Assembly (NCBI RefSeq): GCF_949628265.1
Contig: NC_088787.1
Span: 31,422,844-31,486,843 of the forward strand
DNA: 64,000 nt
Reading direction: 5' to 3'
Source of the DNA: Cloeon dipterum
Taxonomy: Eukaryota > Arthropoda > Insecta > Ephemeroptera > Baetidae
In this document: positions 1 through 11,934 of the stretch, piece by piece
How the letters are laid out: every line of letters begins with the position of its first letter
How positions within the stretch are numbered: the stretch's first letter is position 1
Program-made: the position numbers and the translations under genes
Notes under the pieces: generated by a model
The model's input: only the letters and a program-made list of their open reading frames with translations
Database searches by the model: none
What the model was told of the DNA's origin: nothing

Positions 1-50
1 ATCGATCAATTTTAAAAAAAATCTATTTTTACTGGGCAAATAAAGCACAC

Positions 51-3000
51 CTGTAAAGTCAAGTGTTTCGGCACCCAGTGCCGATCTCCGCTAGGTTCCT
101 CCTGCTGCAGCGGGTGTTTTGGATACCTGATCCAAACGTTGGCAAGAACGCCGTCTCCCTTGAAGAACGTCTCGGAAAACACCCGATCGGCAATCTTAAA
201 AGAAACCCCGTTTCAATACAAACAGAGACACAAAATTATTTCATCATTACATCGATGCCACCGTCGAGGTAAAGGGCGCCCATCAGGGCTTCGAAGCAGT
301 TGGCCATGGCGTGGCGAAGCTCGAGATCGTGGCAGAGGTCGGAGCCGTGCGCGTACAGCATGTACTCCTCCAGGTGCAGGGTCTTGGCCAGAAGGGCCAG
401 GTGCTGGTTTTGCACGATTGCAGCTCGGTAAGTGGCCAGACCACCTTCCTCCAAATCAGGAAACATGAAGAACAAGTGAATGGAAGACACGAATTCAACG
501 ACGGCGTCGCCAAGGAACTCGAGACGCTCATTGTGCGTGATGTTTGATTCTGTTTCGGCTTTCCGCCCCGGCAGGGACATGATACTAATCAACGTTTTGA
601 TGCCTGTGTGTCAGAAATAAATAAATTAGTCAGGAAAACGGTTTGCAGCAATTCAATTATATCACCTCTTTTTCTAGTGTTTTGATAATGGATCCTACGG
701 TCTCCATATTCAGGCTGACGAATTCCACAATTGGTCAGGGAATTCCTGGCGTGATCTGGGTTAGTTCCAAAATTTTCCCTGCAAATTAATTTATAATGTC
801 AATCACTACATGAATTTAAAAAAAACTACCTAATACAAAATATTTAATTAAATTTCCGAGAGTCAAAATGAACAATAATTTCAACTGGTGGTCCATGTTT
901 AATCTCACAAAATCAAACATTTTCAAAGGAAAAGTTTCATGTACAAATGCGGAGCTTAAAAATTTCATCCCCTATATGTATATCAAAGCAAGTTGCGAAT
1001 TTTAGCGGAAATCCTGAGCAAACGACGCGTTTATTCGCGGGGAGGCGTACTTCTCAGCCAGAAACTAATTCCGGCCTGTAGGTGAATAACAAAAATTAAA
1101 CTAGACTTTAAAATAGCGGAGATTTAGGGGGCAGGCGGCGGCAATGAGGCCTACAACACGCAGACTTTTAAGGTGAGTCTGAATAGCTTTGTATTTTCAA
1201 CCCATATAGGAGCCGAGATTTGTGATATTTATATTTTTTGTTTTCAGGGCCCAGGCGGGCCCTGTGGTCCTGACGGTGCTGATTATAATACCAATCGATG
1301 CCCCTCCGTAAGGAGCGTCCGCCCGTGTGCTGTTTTTCAAACTCGAACCATTTTTGAATTTTTAAGATTTATTAACCCCACGATTTTTTCCAAACGGAGC
1401 AAACTTTAAAGTGTTTTACCGAATCTAACGCACGCAATGGATTGCCGATGGTCTGGAATCCAATTTTCATATTTTTCGCGTGTAATTAATAAAAAAAAAT
1501 CCGTTTTTTCTTTTCTCGTGGTGCGTATTGTGCAAAAATGGTTTTCTCTTTACTAAAATTAAGCCATTCATCTGATCGTTATTATTCACCTGTATGATGG
1601 ATGGGTCAACGCAAGCTGCAGAAGGTATCGGTTTTTAAACTGGTAGTTAATGATCTTCTCTAACTGGTCGACCGACTTGTGGAAGCGCAGGTGGCAAACA
1701 AGCACTGGAAGGACCATGGCGTGCTGCACGATGTCCGCCATGATTCCAGTGCGATAGAAACCCTCGGCAGAAACGGCGACGGTGACATCTCGCTTCATCT
1801 TGTTCTGCATTCGCATTTCCTGCAGACGGTCCTCTTTTACTTTCAGGTTGTACTTCTCCTCAGACGACGGCTTGGGAGAGTTTGCAATCAGGTGACGCAG
1901 CTTGACATATTCTCGCCACTCCCGATTATATCTAAAATCTAATTGCTGCAATTTTAGGACTAGATTCAAGACAAATAAATACTCTGCGTTTCCGGCGTAG
2001 CTCAGCTGCGGCGGGCGAATTCCAAAGTGAACGATTTCTGGGTAGGTGAGGAAGTCCTTCTTGATCTTTTCCCTGTCCAGTTGGTCCACTCGAATAGAAC
2101 TAGGCTTCAAACCAGGGTTGGTCACGATCATTCCTATAAAATCATGAGTTATTTCGATATATTTTTTATTAAAGAAATCAGTTATACCTTTGACTTCGTC
2201 TGCAACATTGAGCCACTCGGTTTGAGATTTATTCAAATATTCCAGCAAATCTTCTTCATTTACGAGCGGCCGGTTTTTATCCAACAGATATTTCATAACC
2301 TCACTCATGCACAGGAGAGAAATCCCGTTCTCTGCAAATTTATATAAGCTGTACTCCTATTTAAAGATAGTAGTTTAAATACGTTACCAGGCAACTCTCG
2401 CACGAATCTAGGGAAGAAGTGGAATCGAGGACAGCCGTCAGGATCATTGTGCGCCTTCATGTTGAAATCGACCAGTTCCAACATCTCGACAAATAAATAT
2501 TGGTCTGCAATAAAAGAGAAATAACTCATTTGATTAAAATTCATGACATTCCAAAAATGCTTACAAAACAGGTCAAGTTCACGCATGGTGAAATTGTACG
2601 GCATATCTTCCTCGATATACTCGATCGTGTACTCGAAATTGAATCTGATGACTTTGCAAACAGGCAGGTTGCCCACAGGATAGTGCGAGAGCATGGAAAA
2701 CCCTTCGAATAAGTACTCGTGCCCATCATGACTGATCACAGTGGGCAGTTTTGTCTGAAATGAATTAATTTAAATTATTTGATTTCTTGATAATTATTAT
2801 TATCATTATTACCAGGAAATTGGTAGGAGGAGAAATAGTTATTCTGTAGTGATACAGTCGTTCAGCATTGTTCGAGTCAGGATTGCACGCGGGTAATGGC
2901 TCCTCACCGGCGTAGATCCCATGGCGAATGCCTGACCGTCTGGAACGCATGCTGCACCTGCACAGGGGCCCATCATTCATCTGCAAAAAATAGTTAAAAA

Positions 3001-4697
3001 ATGCTAATTATGTTTAACCGTGATGTTTTTTGGTATAAAAATCCCCTTGACGAGACAAATCGATTGATGGGTAATTTTTTATTTCATTGCTAGGATTCAA
3101 AGAGGTTAAACTGGATCGAAAATTGAAAATTATTTGAATTGTTGGATGCAATAAGCATTAGATTGATAAAAAAATTTGTTACATATAATTAGCAATCTTA
3201 AAAAAGGGCCTTGCTATTGTTAATATTCAAAATTTTCAATTTTATCCGATATTTTCAGCGCTTTTTCACCTGGAAATACTCATAATAAAGCGATTCCTTA
3301 CCTCCCCAGCATCATTGAACCACAATTCCGCATGCAGTCGGTCAGGATGTTTCTTCTTGTGCTCCAGCTCTCTCAAGCTGCACTCTCCCTCGTCTTCAGA
3401 GCTTCCATCGTCATCGTCATCCTCACTTTCTGAACTATCACAGTCATCTTCTTGGCAACCTGTTCAAAATAAAATGTTAAGATGACCAGAGCTAAAATTG
3501 ATAAGTCACATTTGTGAATGTGTAGCTTTTGCTTCCGTTGCAGAGGAGGATAGGCGGGCTTGCTAGCCCTGGTTTTCTTTCCCCGTTGTATCAGTTCCTC
3601 CTCGAACTGCTTGCACAAATCAAGCTGGCGCTGAGTGGGTTGGAACACTCCTCGAATGTACTTGTAGTACTGTTCAAACGGCGTGGAACTGACGTACAAG
3701 TACTTTTCAGCACCTTTTGAAGCATTATCTCCATTTCTAAAGCATTCAATTTAAATTAAATATCAATCTACAAATTTGTCTCCTTCTACCGCTCCTCCCC
3801 TGCCTCTTTGGGAATATCTGTTTCCTTTTTGTTCCGGTTCTGATCTTGCTTGTTCGCAGGCACAGATTGACTTCCGTACGGATGCACTCGTCCCACGGGC
3901 CTTTCCTTCGGCCTGTTGCTGGAAGACCTCCGATCTCTTTCAGGAGTGACTCGCCGAGAGTACCTCGACCTGGAGCTGCTGCTGCTCGGTGTCCTCCTGT
4001 CTGGGCTCCTGCACAAAAAGATTAATTTTATAAATTCTGATAAGTGCTGGAATTCCCACCTTCTTCTAGAACTGCTCCAATTATCTGGGCTTCTGCGTCT
4101 GGGCTGAGGACTTCGACCTCTGTTAGAGCGAGGACTACGACTTCTGCGCCTTTTGTACTCGTGAGATGACCTAAAAATTAATATTGTCCTTTTTATTGAA
4201 ATAGAAATACGTTTTTTAGGAGGAAAAACGATAAAGAATGTAAAAAAATTAACATTTGACTGCCAAATTAAACAAAGAGACCTTTCACGAGAGTAAGAGC
4301 TCCTCCGAGGGGGCGACTTTTCAAGATCTGGCTTCAGGAGCATCTTCATGATCTTCTCTGCCCTTTCTGCGCTAACTTTGTAGCCATCCACCTCAAGGTC
4401 GGATTTTCTTTTGACACCCGTTGAGCTCATCGATGGGGGAGCTTGATTGATTGCTGGGTAGCCCGGTGGAGGAACTGAAAAGTTTGGAGGTGTTCCTGGG
4501 TAAGCACCGTAAGAGGTGCTGACAGTCGTGTAGTGATGCACCTCGGTGAAGCGATTCTGCTCGCTTCTGCTGTTGCTCGGAAAGTACTCGACCCTCTGGG
4601 TAGTTTGAACCAAATAGGACTGTGACGGCGCCGGTGGTGGAGTGTCGCCACTGCAGTAGGGCCAGTACTCATTGCTTTGGCCGTCAGGGTAAGACAT
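51..4697 (-). CDS. drosha: Drosha, nuclear RNase III of the Microprocessor (partial, C-terminus off the left edge)
   Basis: Drosha with its partner Pasha/DGCR8 cuts primary miRNA hairpins in the nucleus. Exons read on the minus strand: 4697-4282, 4170-4060, 4008-3790, 3736-3510, 3459-3302, 2980-2813, 2754-2565, 2504-2388, 2331-2188, 2133-1983, 1931-1590, 778-666, 603-251, 194-51; they sum to exactly 951 codons. In order: Pro/Tyr-rich start, an RS-rich segment, an acidic Ser/Asp/Glu stretch, a linker with HPDRLHAELWFNDAGE, the conserved central domain (CPRFHF, GMIVTNPG, HFGIRPPQLSYAG) and RNase IIIa with signature NERLEFLGDAVVEF, whose catalytic Glu and Asp are intact. The last exon ends WVPKHLTLQ at a GT donor, so RNase IIIb and the dsRNA-binding domain lie beyond base 1. 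Five of the 13 introns are multiples of three and stop-free. ATG 4697 follows an acceptor-like TTTCAG, suggesting a 5' UTR intron. Identity is secure; exon ends were inferred by eye. Confidence 0.96.
959..1500 (+). other. Possible small transcript nested in a Drosha intron
   Basis: This stretch lies inside the 811-bp Drosha intron, on the opposite strand. It is GC-rich against AT-rich flanks and has splice-like ends: a donor at about 1080, an acceptor near 1130 (TTTAG), a donor at 1174 (AAG|GTGAGT) and an acceptor at 1248 (TTTTCAG), with AATAAA at about 1488. If spliced, the ATG at 1144 opens a 30-residue peptide whose middle is hydrophobic (PVVLTVLIIIPI). I recognise no family. It could equally be a decayed insertion or chance splice signals. 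Confidence 0.2.
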
Positions 4698-5019
4698 TTC
4701 TGAAAATTAAAAAATAATATTGCAATATTAGTGAAAATATTACACAGAGTTTTTATCAATATTGGTAAAATCATGATTTTCTGATCTTGAATTTGCCTCT
4801 GAACATTTCCTCAACAGAAGATTGATTATGTAAGTTGATCGATATTTTACTTTTAGATATATAGACAAACCAATGAAATAATTTACAGTTTGAAATGTTG
4901 ACATCAGAAAGTAGATTGAACATTTTTTATCACAATAAGGAGCAAAAATCAAAATAGGACCAAGAAATAATACAATATTATCAGTTTTTTGCTAAATTTC
5001 TCGTAAAACTAAATGGTTT

Positions 5020-5075
5020 ACTAATGATTATTTCGCTTTATTTCGATTCCTCTCTTCGCGCAATGTGGGGTAGAT
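5020..5075 (-). repeat. Dispersed repeat family A, short fragment
   Basis: Reverse complement reads GCGAAGAGAGGAATCGAAAT, matching the signature GCGACGAGAGGAATCGAAAT found in four other places in the window. Only the core is recognisable. Confidence 0.45.
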
Positions 5076-5529
5076 ACAATATTATTTACTTCCCTTTATT
5101 CTTCCTAATATTTATGATTTTCAATGCTCACCTGGGCCTGATAGTTTTTTCTAATATTTCAGCTCGTTCGCGAAATTTCCATCTTTTTCGTATGTTTCAA
5201 CTGTTTGCAGTTGAGTAGCGACTATTCAAATATTTGCATCTCGGCAAATTATACAATTTTATGGTTGCTTTTATCCTGGTACACTTCTCCTAAGTCCTAA
5301 CTTCGAAATATCATGTGTTTCTGCATGCAGAGAGAGATGCGCGGAGGAGGGCAGAGACGAAAAATAGCCGGTTTGTTTATCTTCTATTGAACCGCGAAAT
5401 TCAAATTACAATTTGAGGGAGACTCACAGAGATTCGGAATAAAATTCACCCTCTCCTTCAAATTTGTGTTAATTTCATCAGATTGAGTTGAGGAAAATCA
5501 AATTTTTTATTAAAAAATTTAATGCTGGA

Positions 5530-5745
5530 TCCCGAATTTCAGTTAATATTTATGAGAAAATCGGCTCATATTTTTGCATGCTCATCAAGTGGTGAGAATT
5601 CTTATTGTAAATCATGGATTATCCCGCGAGGAGGAAAATTTTGCTCATAATTCGAACTTCATTAGATAAATCGCGACGAGAGGAATAAAAATCAAGCAAG
5701 AAATCAATTTCAACCCGTTTTATTTTTTGAGAAATTTGGAAAAAT
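5530..5745 (+). repeat. Dispersed repeat family A copy
   Basis: Shares an ordered set of short blocks with copies at 14750-15080, 15855-16060 and 19690-19860: a GAGAAAATCG block, GCATGCT(C/A)ATCAA, a GGTGAG or GTAAAATCA block, TTCAT..TA..G, then GCGACGAGAGGAATAAAAAT and a Lys-codon-like AAG tail. No coding capacity and no terminal repeats were seen, so the class is unknown. Confidence 0.5.
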
Positions 5746-6113
5746 CCGATAATAGTTTTTGATTTGATTCAGTGTTCAAAATAACAATTTGATCAATTTT
5801 TCCATCCTCATACATATACAATTAACTTTTAAGTTCAATTATTGCCACTTTAAAATTGGAAAATTTTCCATTGCCAGCTTTTCTATCTTTAATAATGTCC
5901 AATAACCAAGGGACGCGTTGTCTTTATGTAACCTTAAATTTTAGGTGATCTCTACTAATTTGCAATGAAATAATTTGAACTCATTTTTACCACAATCTTA
6001 TTGCTTTAATAAAAATTAATGTTCAATCTATTTTCTGGACATCTCCATCAAATTTACAAAGGAAAACTTCGACACAAATGAAAATTCAATCTCTGCTCAT
6101 CTCATACAATTCA

Positions 6114-7731
6114 CTATTGCTTAGGAATCAATATTGTGGGTCTTGTTGGTGCCCCAGAGAGAATAGTCTGTCCAGCTGTGCGAATTATGGTTGGGGTGCT
6201 GGCAGACGAGCTTGGCCCAGCAGTCTGGTCGGTCTGGGGCTGAGGCTGGGGCCTAATATTCGTCACGATCTGCTGCAGCTTCTTGGCCACCAGGGTGCGC
6301 AGCTCCTGCTGCTTCTTGCGCCACGCGATCCACGACGCCACTTCAGGGTCTGCTCTGTCTCCCATCGACTCCAGTTTGCTCTCGTAGGTGCTCCTCAGAA
6401 TGCGAAAACTGACCACGTTCGAGTAGGGCAGCCTGACCACAGGGTCGTAGTATCGGGCGATGGTCCTTTTATTGTTTCTGTAAAATATTTAAAGTTTTTT
6501 CTCTTACAAATAAATAATTTACCTCGCAAATGGACACAATCTGGGCTGCCTGATAGGTCGCTTTTCTTGCGGGAAGAGCGATTTTAATGTTGCTTCGTCT
6601 GGAAAGGTTATCAGCGTTCGTTCACACTTCTTGTCATTTGGTGTGATCTCTGGCTCTTTGGGCTCATCTGAGATATTTTCAGAAGTGTTTAGTCCAAGTT
6701 TTATTGTTTATTTCGTGTATCTTTTACCAATGGAAACCATGGTGTCGTCGACGTCGATGGTCTGGTTTTCACTGCTGGGCAGTTCCTCGATCAAAGGTGC
6801 GGCAAAAGAATGATACCTGATCATGGGACCCTTGAAGGTCTTCTTAACAGGTCTGATTTTCTTCTTCTCAAGCTCCATCAATTGGAATTGCTCTGGAAAG
6901 AAAGAACAAAATAAATTGCTGATACAAAGTCAGGCTTTTGTTTGGGGTTACCTAGTGAGGCAATGTTTTCCCTCTCGGTAGCCTTTGCTTCTTCGAGAAG
7001 CTCCTCCTGCGTCATGGGCTCTTCCTTTTTCTCTTTCAGTTTCATCTTTTTCCTCCTTCTCTGATATTCCTCATCCCTTTGTTTTACCCTTTTCCTCAGC
7101 TCTGCCGACTTCGCAGCTGTTGATTTTCTGCACGATTTTCTCTCTAGAATATTTTCAGAATAGAGAAAATTATTTATATTAATTAAATACACGAACCTGA
7201 TTTAGAAGGTGCACTCAATTGCTTCTTGACAACAGGCTTTTTGACTGGGGTTGAATTTGATGGCCCCGCTTGGTCATCGGGAATATTGAAAGGAAATGGC
7301 TTGTCAGTAACATCAGCGGTTTCTTTTTTGGTAACCTTCTTAGGCTCCTGGAATTATAAAACGAGCTAAATAATAAATGAGCGATTTTTAATCCAATATA
7401 ACAGACCTTGTACGCTCTAGTAACAAGCCGCTTTGCCCTCTTTGGCTTATCATCCTCATGGTCTGAAATAACCTCGTCATTTTCGTCAATGCTGAAGTCT
7501 GAATCAACATCATCATCGCCCGAGTCTTCCGATCTGCAAAAGAATTAACAGTAGATTAATGCTGGAAAGAACTTACACAATTCAATAAAATACTTACTTG
7601 TATTCCTGGTCATTTTCAGCATCCTCGAATCCACCGTAAGTATTTTTGTAAAATTCATCTTCCTCCTCTTCGTCAAGAAGTTTGGACATGCGAGTGCCAG
7701 CATTTGATCGTTTCTCTCTTGATGCGGCCAT
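6114..7731 (-). CDS. Vps72: VPS72/YL1, histone H2A.Z chaperone subunit of SRCAP/Tip60 remodellers
   Basis: YL1 delivers H2A.Z-H2B to chromatin remodelling complexes. Exons 7731-7598, 7533-7407, 7347-7197, 7143-6952, 6892-6728, 6667-6523 and 6477-6114 sum to 425 residues, somewhat longer than the vertebrate protein (about 364). The N-terminus (MAASREKRSNAGTRMSKLLD, then EEEEDEFYKNTYGGF) matches the YL1 histone-binding region, followed by an acidic stretch, KAYKEP, a basic middle, MTQEELLEEAK and the C-terminal YL1_C box (RTIARYYDPVVRLPYSNVV). Joins keep frame at every intron. The tail is rich in Pro, Thr and Gln. The start codon lies 716 bp from the divergent TMEM161 start codon, so a shared promoter region is likely. 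Confidence 0.94.
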
Positions 7732-8447
7732 GGTTCCTTCTTGCCGTTGTCGGATGACAATTTTTTTAAATAATCTATGACACTAAACTTTACGCTTCGG
7801 TTTATGATTTCTGACAGAATTCGTCTTCTTTTTCCAGTTTGTTTATTTTCTGATTTTGGCTGAACGAGTTTAGCGCCATCTGATGAATTTTAAAACTATA
7901 GGTAAAACTGAGGATGCGCGTTATTTGAATTTAACCGCGTATTCGTACTCTTAAGCATGCATAATGAAAAAAGGGGAAAAAGCTAAAAGCTAGCAGCCAT
8001 TCATTAAGGATATGATTTTCTCAAACATCAATTTTCAATAGTGAATTAACAATTGTTTTTCAATCAACAATAATTCCAATAAATAATATTATTAGTACAA
8101 TTTCATAATAAATAATATTATTTATTGGTTTTATTTCACCAACAATAAAAGCGGCAGCACAAACACGGCTAGAAGTGTTTTCAATCGCTATTCTGGGTGA
8201 TTCTGAGTAGCAAAAATGAAAATGAAATTATAAACAGCGAACCAATAAAGCCGTATGAAACGTGGAACTAAAAACAAGACAAAAATCTAATCCTGAAAGC
8301 ATCGTTTTTGGCACATATCACAGTGTTTTCAAGTTTTGGCATGTTGGCAACACTGTTTACTCCAGTAACACGCCTACAACCAGCACCAGCACAGTTCTGA
8401 CGGTCCACTCTATTATACAGCTCAGTGGTAAAAATAGCCTGCCGCAC
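7732..8447. promoter_or_regulatory. Divergent promoter region, VPS72 / TMEM161
   Basis: Gap between the two start codons. It contains an AT-rich inverted stretch (about 8075-8140, AATAATATTATT-type) and 5' UTR of both genes; there is no TATA box I would trust. The TMEM161 5' UTR occupies the right part, and the ORFs at 8262-8495 are not credible. Confidence 0.5.
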
Positions 8448-10115
8448 ATGGTAAGTGTCCAAAATTTGTAAAATGAGCCAAATTTTTTGAAACAAATTTT
8501 AATCCGTAGGCGGTGTTAGGCGCACAACTGGTCATTACGATGGCTGTGGCCTCAGTTTTGCAGAAACTGGGGCCGCACTACTCGCTGGGACGGTGGCTCC
8601 TGTGCAGCACGGGTCTCGTCCGCTTTCTGTACCCCACGGACCAGGAGCTGCGAGGACTGGCAGGAGTGCCCAAGAAGAAAAAGGGCGAGTCCTCCGACAC
8701 GTTCCACGTGCCTCGCAACCTCGACCTGCAGCTGGAGAAGGCGCCGGTGAGCGCGCTGGACGTGGTGCACCTCCGATATTACTCTGAATACCAATGGCTG
8801 TTTGACTTTGCCATTCACGCTGGCTTCGTTGTCATTCTGTCCGAGGTCGTTCAGCTTTTCACCGGTCCGCAGGACGAGGCCAGGCTGTCGGTCTTGTGGT
8901 GTCTGCTGGTTGTCGCGTTTGCCTTCAAGGTGGGCGGAAAGAAAATAATGAATTAATTTAAAATGGAATGCAATAATTTATTTATTTTTCAGATCTTGGC
9001 TCAGCTGGCCCTTCAGTATTTCAAAGGAGAAGAAAGTCTCGGAGAAAGATCGATCTGCATCGTCGCTGCTTCAGCGTACCTTCTGGTAGCAATGGTGGTG
9101 CTCATTCTCGATGAGAAGAGGCTGGAGCTCGGCCTGGAGAAGGCCTATACCTCGTTTCAAAGTGGAGCCTCTCAGTGGCTCAGTTATCAGGGCATGGAGA
9201 CACAGTATGATGAGATTGATTTCGACTGAAATTTTTTATTAATTGTTTCGATAAAGGGGACCTGCTTCAAAGCTCATTCTGAAGCTTTGCCTGGCTGTGT
9301 GGTGTTCCGTGATCGGCGCTTTATACATTTTCCCAGGACTTAGAATGGCGAAAATGCACAAAGACTCTTTAAAGTGAGGATTTTTCAGTAATTCATGATG
9401 CAGAATTTAATTTCCTGCAATAGGTACTGCGAGGAGAGGCCAATTTTGCGTGCCTTGATGAATTTTAGTTTCATCGCGCCCTTTATTCTGGTCGTCCTGT
9501 GGATTCGGCCAATCTGCCGGGATGTTCTCGTCCCTAAACATTTTTCAGAGGCTGCATTTGAGTCTTTCCGCTTGTGGTGCATCATGGCCGCCGTGGCTCT
9601 GCGGGTCTCGCTCATGCCCATTTACCTCCAAGCGTATCTCAACATGGCCCACCTGCGTCTCGAGGAGCAGAAAAAGGAGGCAGGCAGGATCACCAATAAA
9701 GAGTTACAGCAGAAGGTGGCAGCTGTATTTTACTACCTGTGTGTCGTCGCCCTCCAGTACCTGGCACCAATTCTTCTCATTCTTTTCACAAGCCTAGTCT
9801 ACAAAACCTTAGGTGAGATTTCTTTTCATTTTTTTTGCTGTCATGATTGCATTTTTTTCTGACTGCTTTATAGTAATTCTATGAAAAAGTATCGTTTTAT
9901 TTACATCGAATATCTGTTTCTCAGGGGGTCTTTCATGGACCGGAGTTGACCCCGAGTGCCCGATCACTGGAGGAGGAAGTGAGGGCCTCAGCATGATTTT
10001 TACCACCGACGTCTTCAGGGGATTATTTGGATTCGCAACCTGGTGGTGCATATTCACCTGGTTTTCATCAGTGTGTTTAGGTGTTGCATACCAGTCCTAC
10101 TTTGGACGAATCTAG
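8448..10115 (+). CDS. Tmem161: TMEM161 family multi-pass membrane protein
   Basis: Metazoan TMEM161A/B family, a polytopic membrane protein. The first coding exon carries only the ATG (8448-8450), directly followed by the donor GTAAGT; later exons are 8510-8929, 8993-9204, 9257-9373, 9424-9812 and 9925-10115, giving 443 residues in frame. The start MAVLGAQLVITMAVASVLQK matches the family N-terminus, followed by HYSLGRWLLC, EYQWLFDF, many hydrophobic helices, LYIFPGLRMAKMH and FYYLCVVALQYLAP. An unspliced reading would start at a downstream codon (8513) and stop early at 9227; the 52-bp intron at 9205-9256 repairs the frame to TQGPASKL. ATTAAA at about 10157 may be the poly(A) signal. Confidence 0.94.
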
Positions 10116-10422
10116 ACTGACATTCGCCATTGCTAGTGTTCAATTGTTTGTGTTATTAAAAATTACCAAAATTCGGTAAGTTACGATCTGTTTAATTTAA
10201 ATGCGAAATATCTCCATTTGATTTTAATGCAAATATTTCTTGATGCCCTCTTAGCTATTTTGGGAATTTAAGGAGTTTTAAAATATTTATCGATATGGAG
10301 GTCACCAGTAAAAAAATAAGGTTTGTTAGTTTTAATTTTTTCTATTTATCAACAATTAAATTAACTTCAGGAATCTGGTTGTGCCAGCAACCAGCTTATA
10401 GATCTAAAACAATCTACGCACA

Positions 10423-11187
10423 TCATCCCTTTTTATTGTTGTGCTTCTGTTTATCTGAAACTCGGTCAATGTCCTCCTTTCCACTCATGCCCAACAAGCC
10501 GCCAAAAATCATAGCCGAAAATGCCACAAGAAGCATAAACGTCAGTGACTCGTTGTGATCTCTCACATTCATGTTTAAATTAATCTGAAAATAAAATATT
10601 AAACAATCTTAAAGTGAAATTTTTTGAATTGCAATTACTTTTGATTGGTGCCGTTCTTTGGCTTTTTCTCTTCTGGCGAATGTCCTCCCATAGTGCTCTC
10701 TGGACCATTCGTCAAAATCGTAGATGGGAGTTTTACCCGTATAAGTCATCCCTCTCGACTTGTAAAATTTGGAAACGGACTTTTGCTCTTCTGTTTCTTG
10801 CATATCGACATGCGTTTCAAATAGTCCTCCTTTGTCATACATTCTTCTTTTCTGTACATTTCCTACAGTCTACAAAAAATTATTAGTTAAATATTAGGCG
10901 AAAGAAAATCAAGCACAAGACACCTCATAAGCTTCTGTAATTTGCCTAAATTTGTCAGCTGCCTCTTGACTCCCTTTGTTGCGATCTGGGTGGTAAACTT
11001 TGGACAGCTTATAATATGCATTCTTGATTTCGCCCTGGGACGCAGTGGGCGCAACCCCTAAGGAATCGTAGTGGGTTTTCTTGCCAGCGCTAGAAGCGAT
11101 CATCCTCTGCGTTTGACTGAATAATTTCCTCGGTAAAACGCACTGGTGACAGCTCCACGCCGCCAAAGTCTTTGCGTTTACTTGCAT
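10423..11187 (-). CDS. Dnajc30: DNAJC30-like mitochondrial J-domain protein
   Basis: Exons 11187-10924, 10869-10639 and 10584-10423 give 218 residues. The N-terminus ([20 protein letters not shown]) is basic and lacks acidic residues, as in a mitochondrial presequence. A J-domain follows ([23 protein letters not shown] in VYHPDRNKG), then the DNAJC30 hallmark [18 protein letters not shown] and a single C-terminal membrane helix ([18 protein letters not shown]). In vertebrates DNAJC30 works at the inner membrane on complex I repair and ATP synthase; a similar role here is inference. Its stop is 307 bp from the TMEM161 stop (tail-to-tail), and it starts 748 bp from the RAD17 start codon. Confidence 0.92.
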
Positions 11188-11320
11188 AATGGTGTTTTCT
11201 GGAAAGTATCATTTATATAATATTAAAGTTTGGTGCCCTAATTATGAATTATAGATGATGTACTTCTGTGTGTGTGGTGATGTCAGGTGCGAAATCTATT
11301 CATTTCTGCAACTCGTCAAA

Positions 11321-11526
11321 ATGCCTATGAACGCTTGTATCAGGTCAAATTGGCAAAATATACAGCGGGCAGTAAGTGTAAACTGATTAAATGGCATTAA
11401 TCTGTTCCTGTCCTTTTCCTGCAGCAAAAGAATAACATTGCCAGACTGCCAGTGAAAATCAGCTGTCTCGATCGATCAGTTCGGAACAAAACAATGAAAA
11501 GAAGTGGTTTGATAAGGAGTTGGTAA
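11321..11526 (+). other. Candidate short spliced ORF between DNAJC30 and RAD17
   Basis: A near-ideal intron (GTAAGT at 11372, a pyrimidine-rich run and CTGCAG at 11419-11424) joins 11321-11371 to 11425-11526 in frame. The product would be a basic 50-residue peptide beginning MPMNACIRSNWQNIQRA. I recognise no family. It may instead be a non-coding upstream exon of RAD17 or a short lncRNA. The strength of the splice sites is the only real support. Confidence 0.25.
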
Positions 11527-11934
11527 ATTTTTAAAAACTTTCGCACTTTTTGTATTTGTGTGCAAGTAGGTTTTAAAAATATAAACAAACTTAACTTAAA
11601 TCTTTAATTTTGAATTAGATTATAGATAGTTGTTGCGTTATTTCGGTTATTGCATTGAGTTTTGAAGAATTTGCCTCTACTCCTTTCTATCAACCCGCAA
11701 TGTTTATAGTTGTTTCATTCCCGTGATCTTATTGGTCGATTCACCATCAGTCTTACTGCACTATGCACTAGTGCAGGCAGTGAGCTGTGCACTTGAGCAG
11801 TTTTGAAAGCGAAAGCAGCAAGCAGCGAGAAGGCCAAAAATTCTATTCCTCAAAAGCACGAAGACCTTTTTTTATTGAATGTTGAAAAGTTTTTCTTATT
11901 TTGTGCAACAATCACTATCACATTGGTTGACATC

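Larger units (their letters stand above)
4698..6113. other. Non-coding gap between Drosha and VPS72
   Basis: AT-rich sequence with no convincing ORF. The Drosha side should hold its 5' UTR and promoter; a short GC-richer patch sits near 5330-5370. Two pieces of dispersed repeat family A lie here (listed separately). ATTAAA-type signals near 6005 could serve the VPS72 3' end. Confidence 0.6.

Noticed and set aside
11803-11934. Upstream in-frame start for RAD17 (MKAKAASSEKAK)
   Set aside because: The extra 44 residues include a hydrophobic Phe/Leu/Thr stretch unlike the family; the ATG at 11935 fits the conserved N-terminus.
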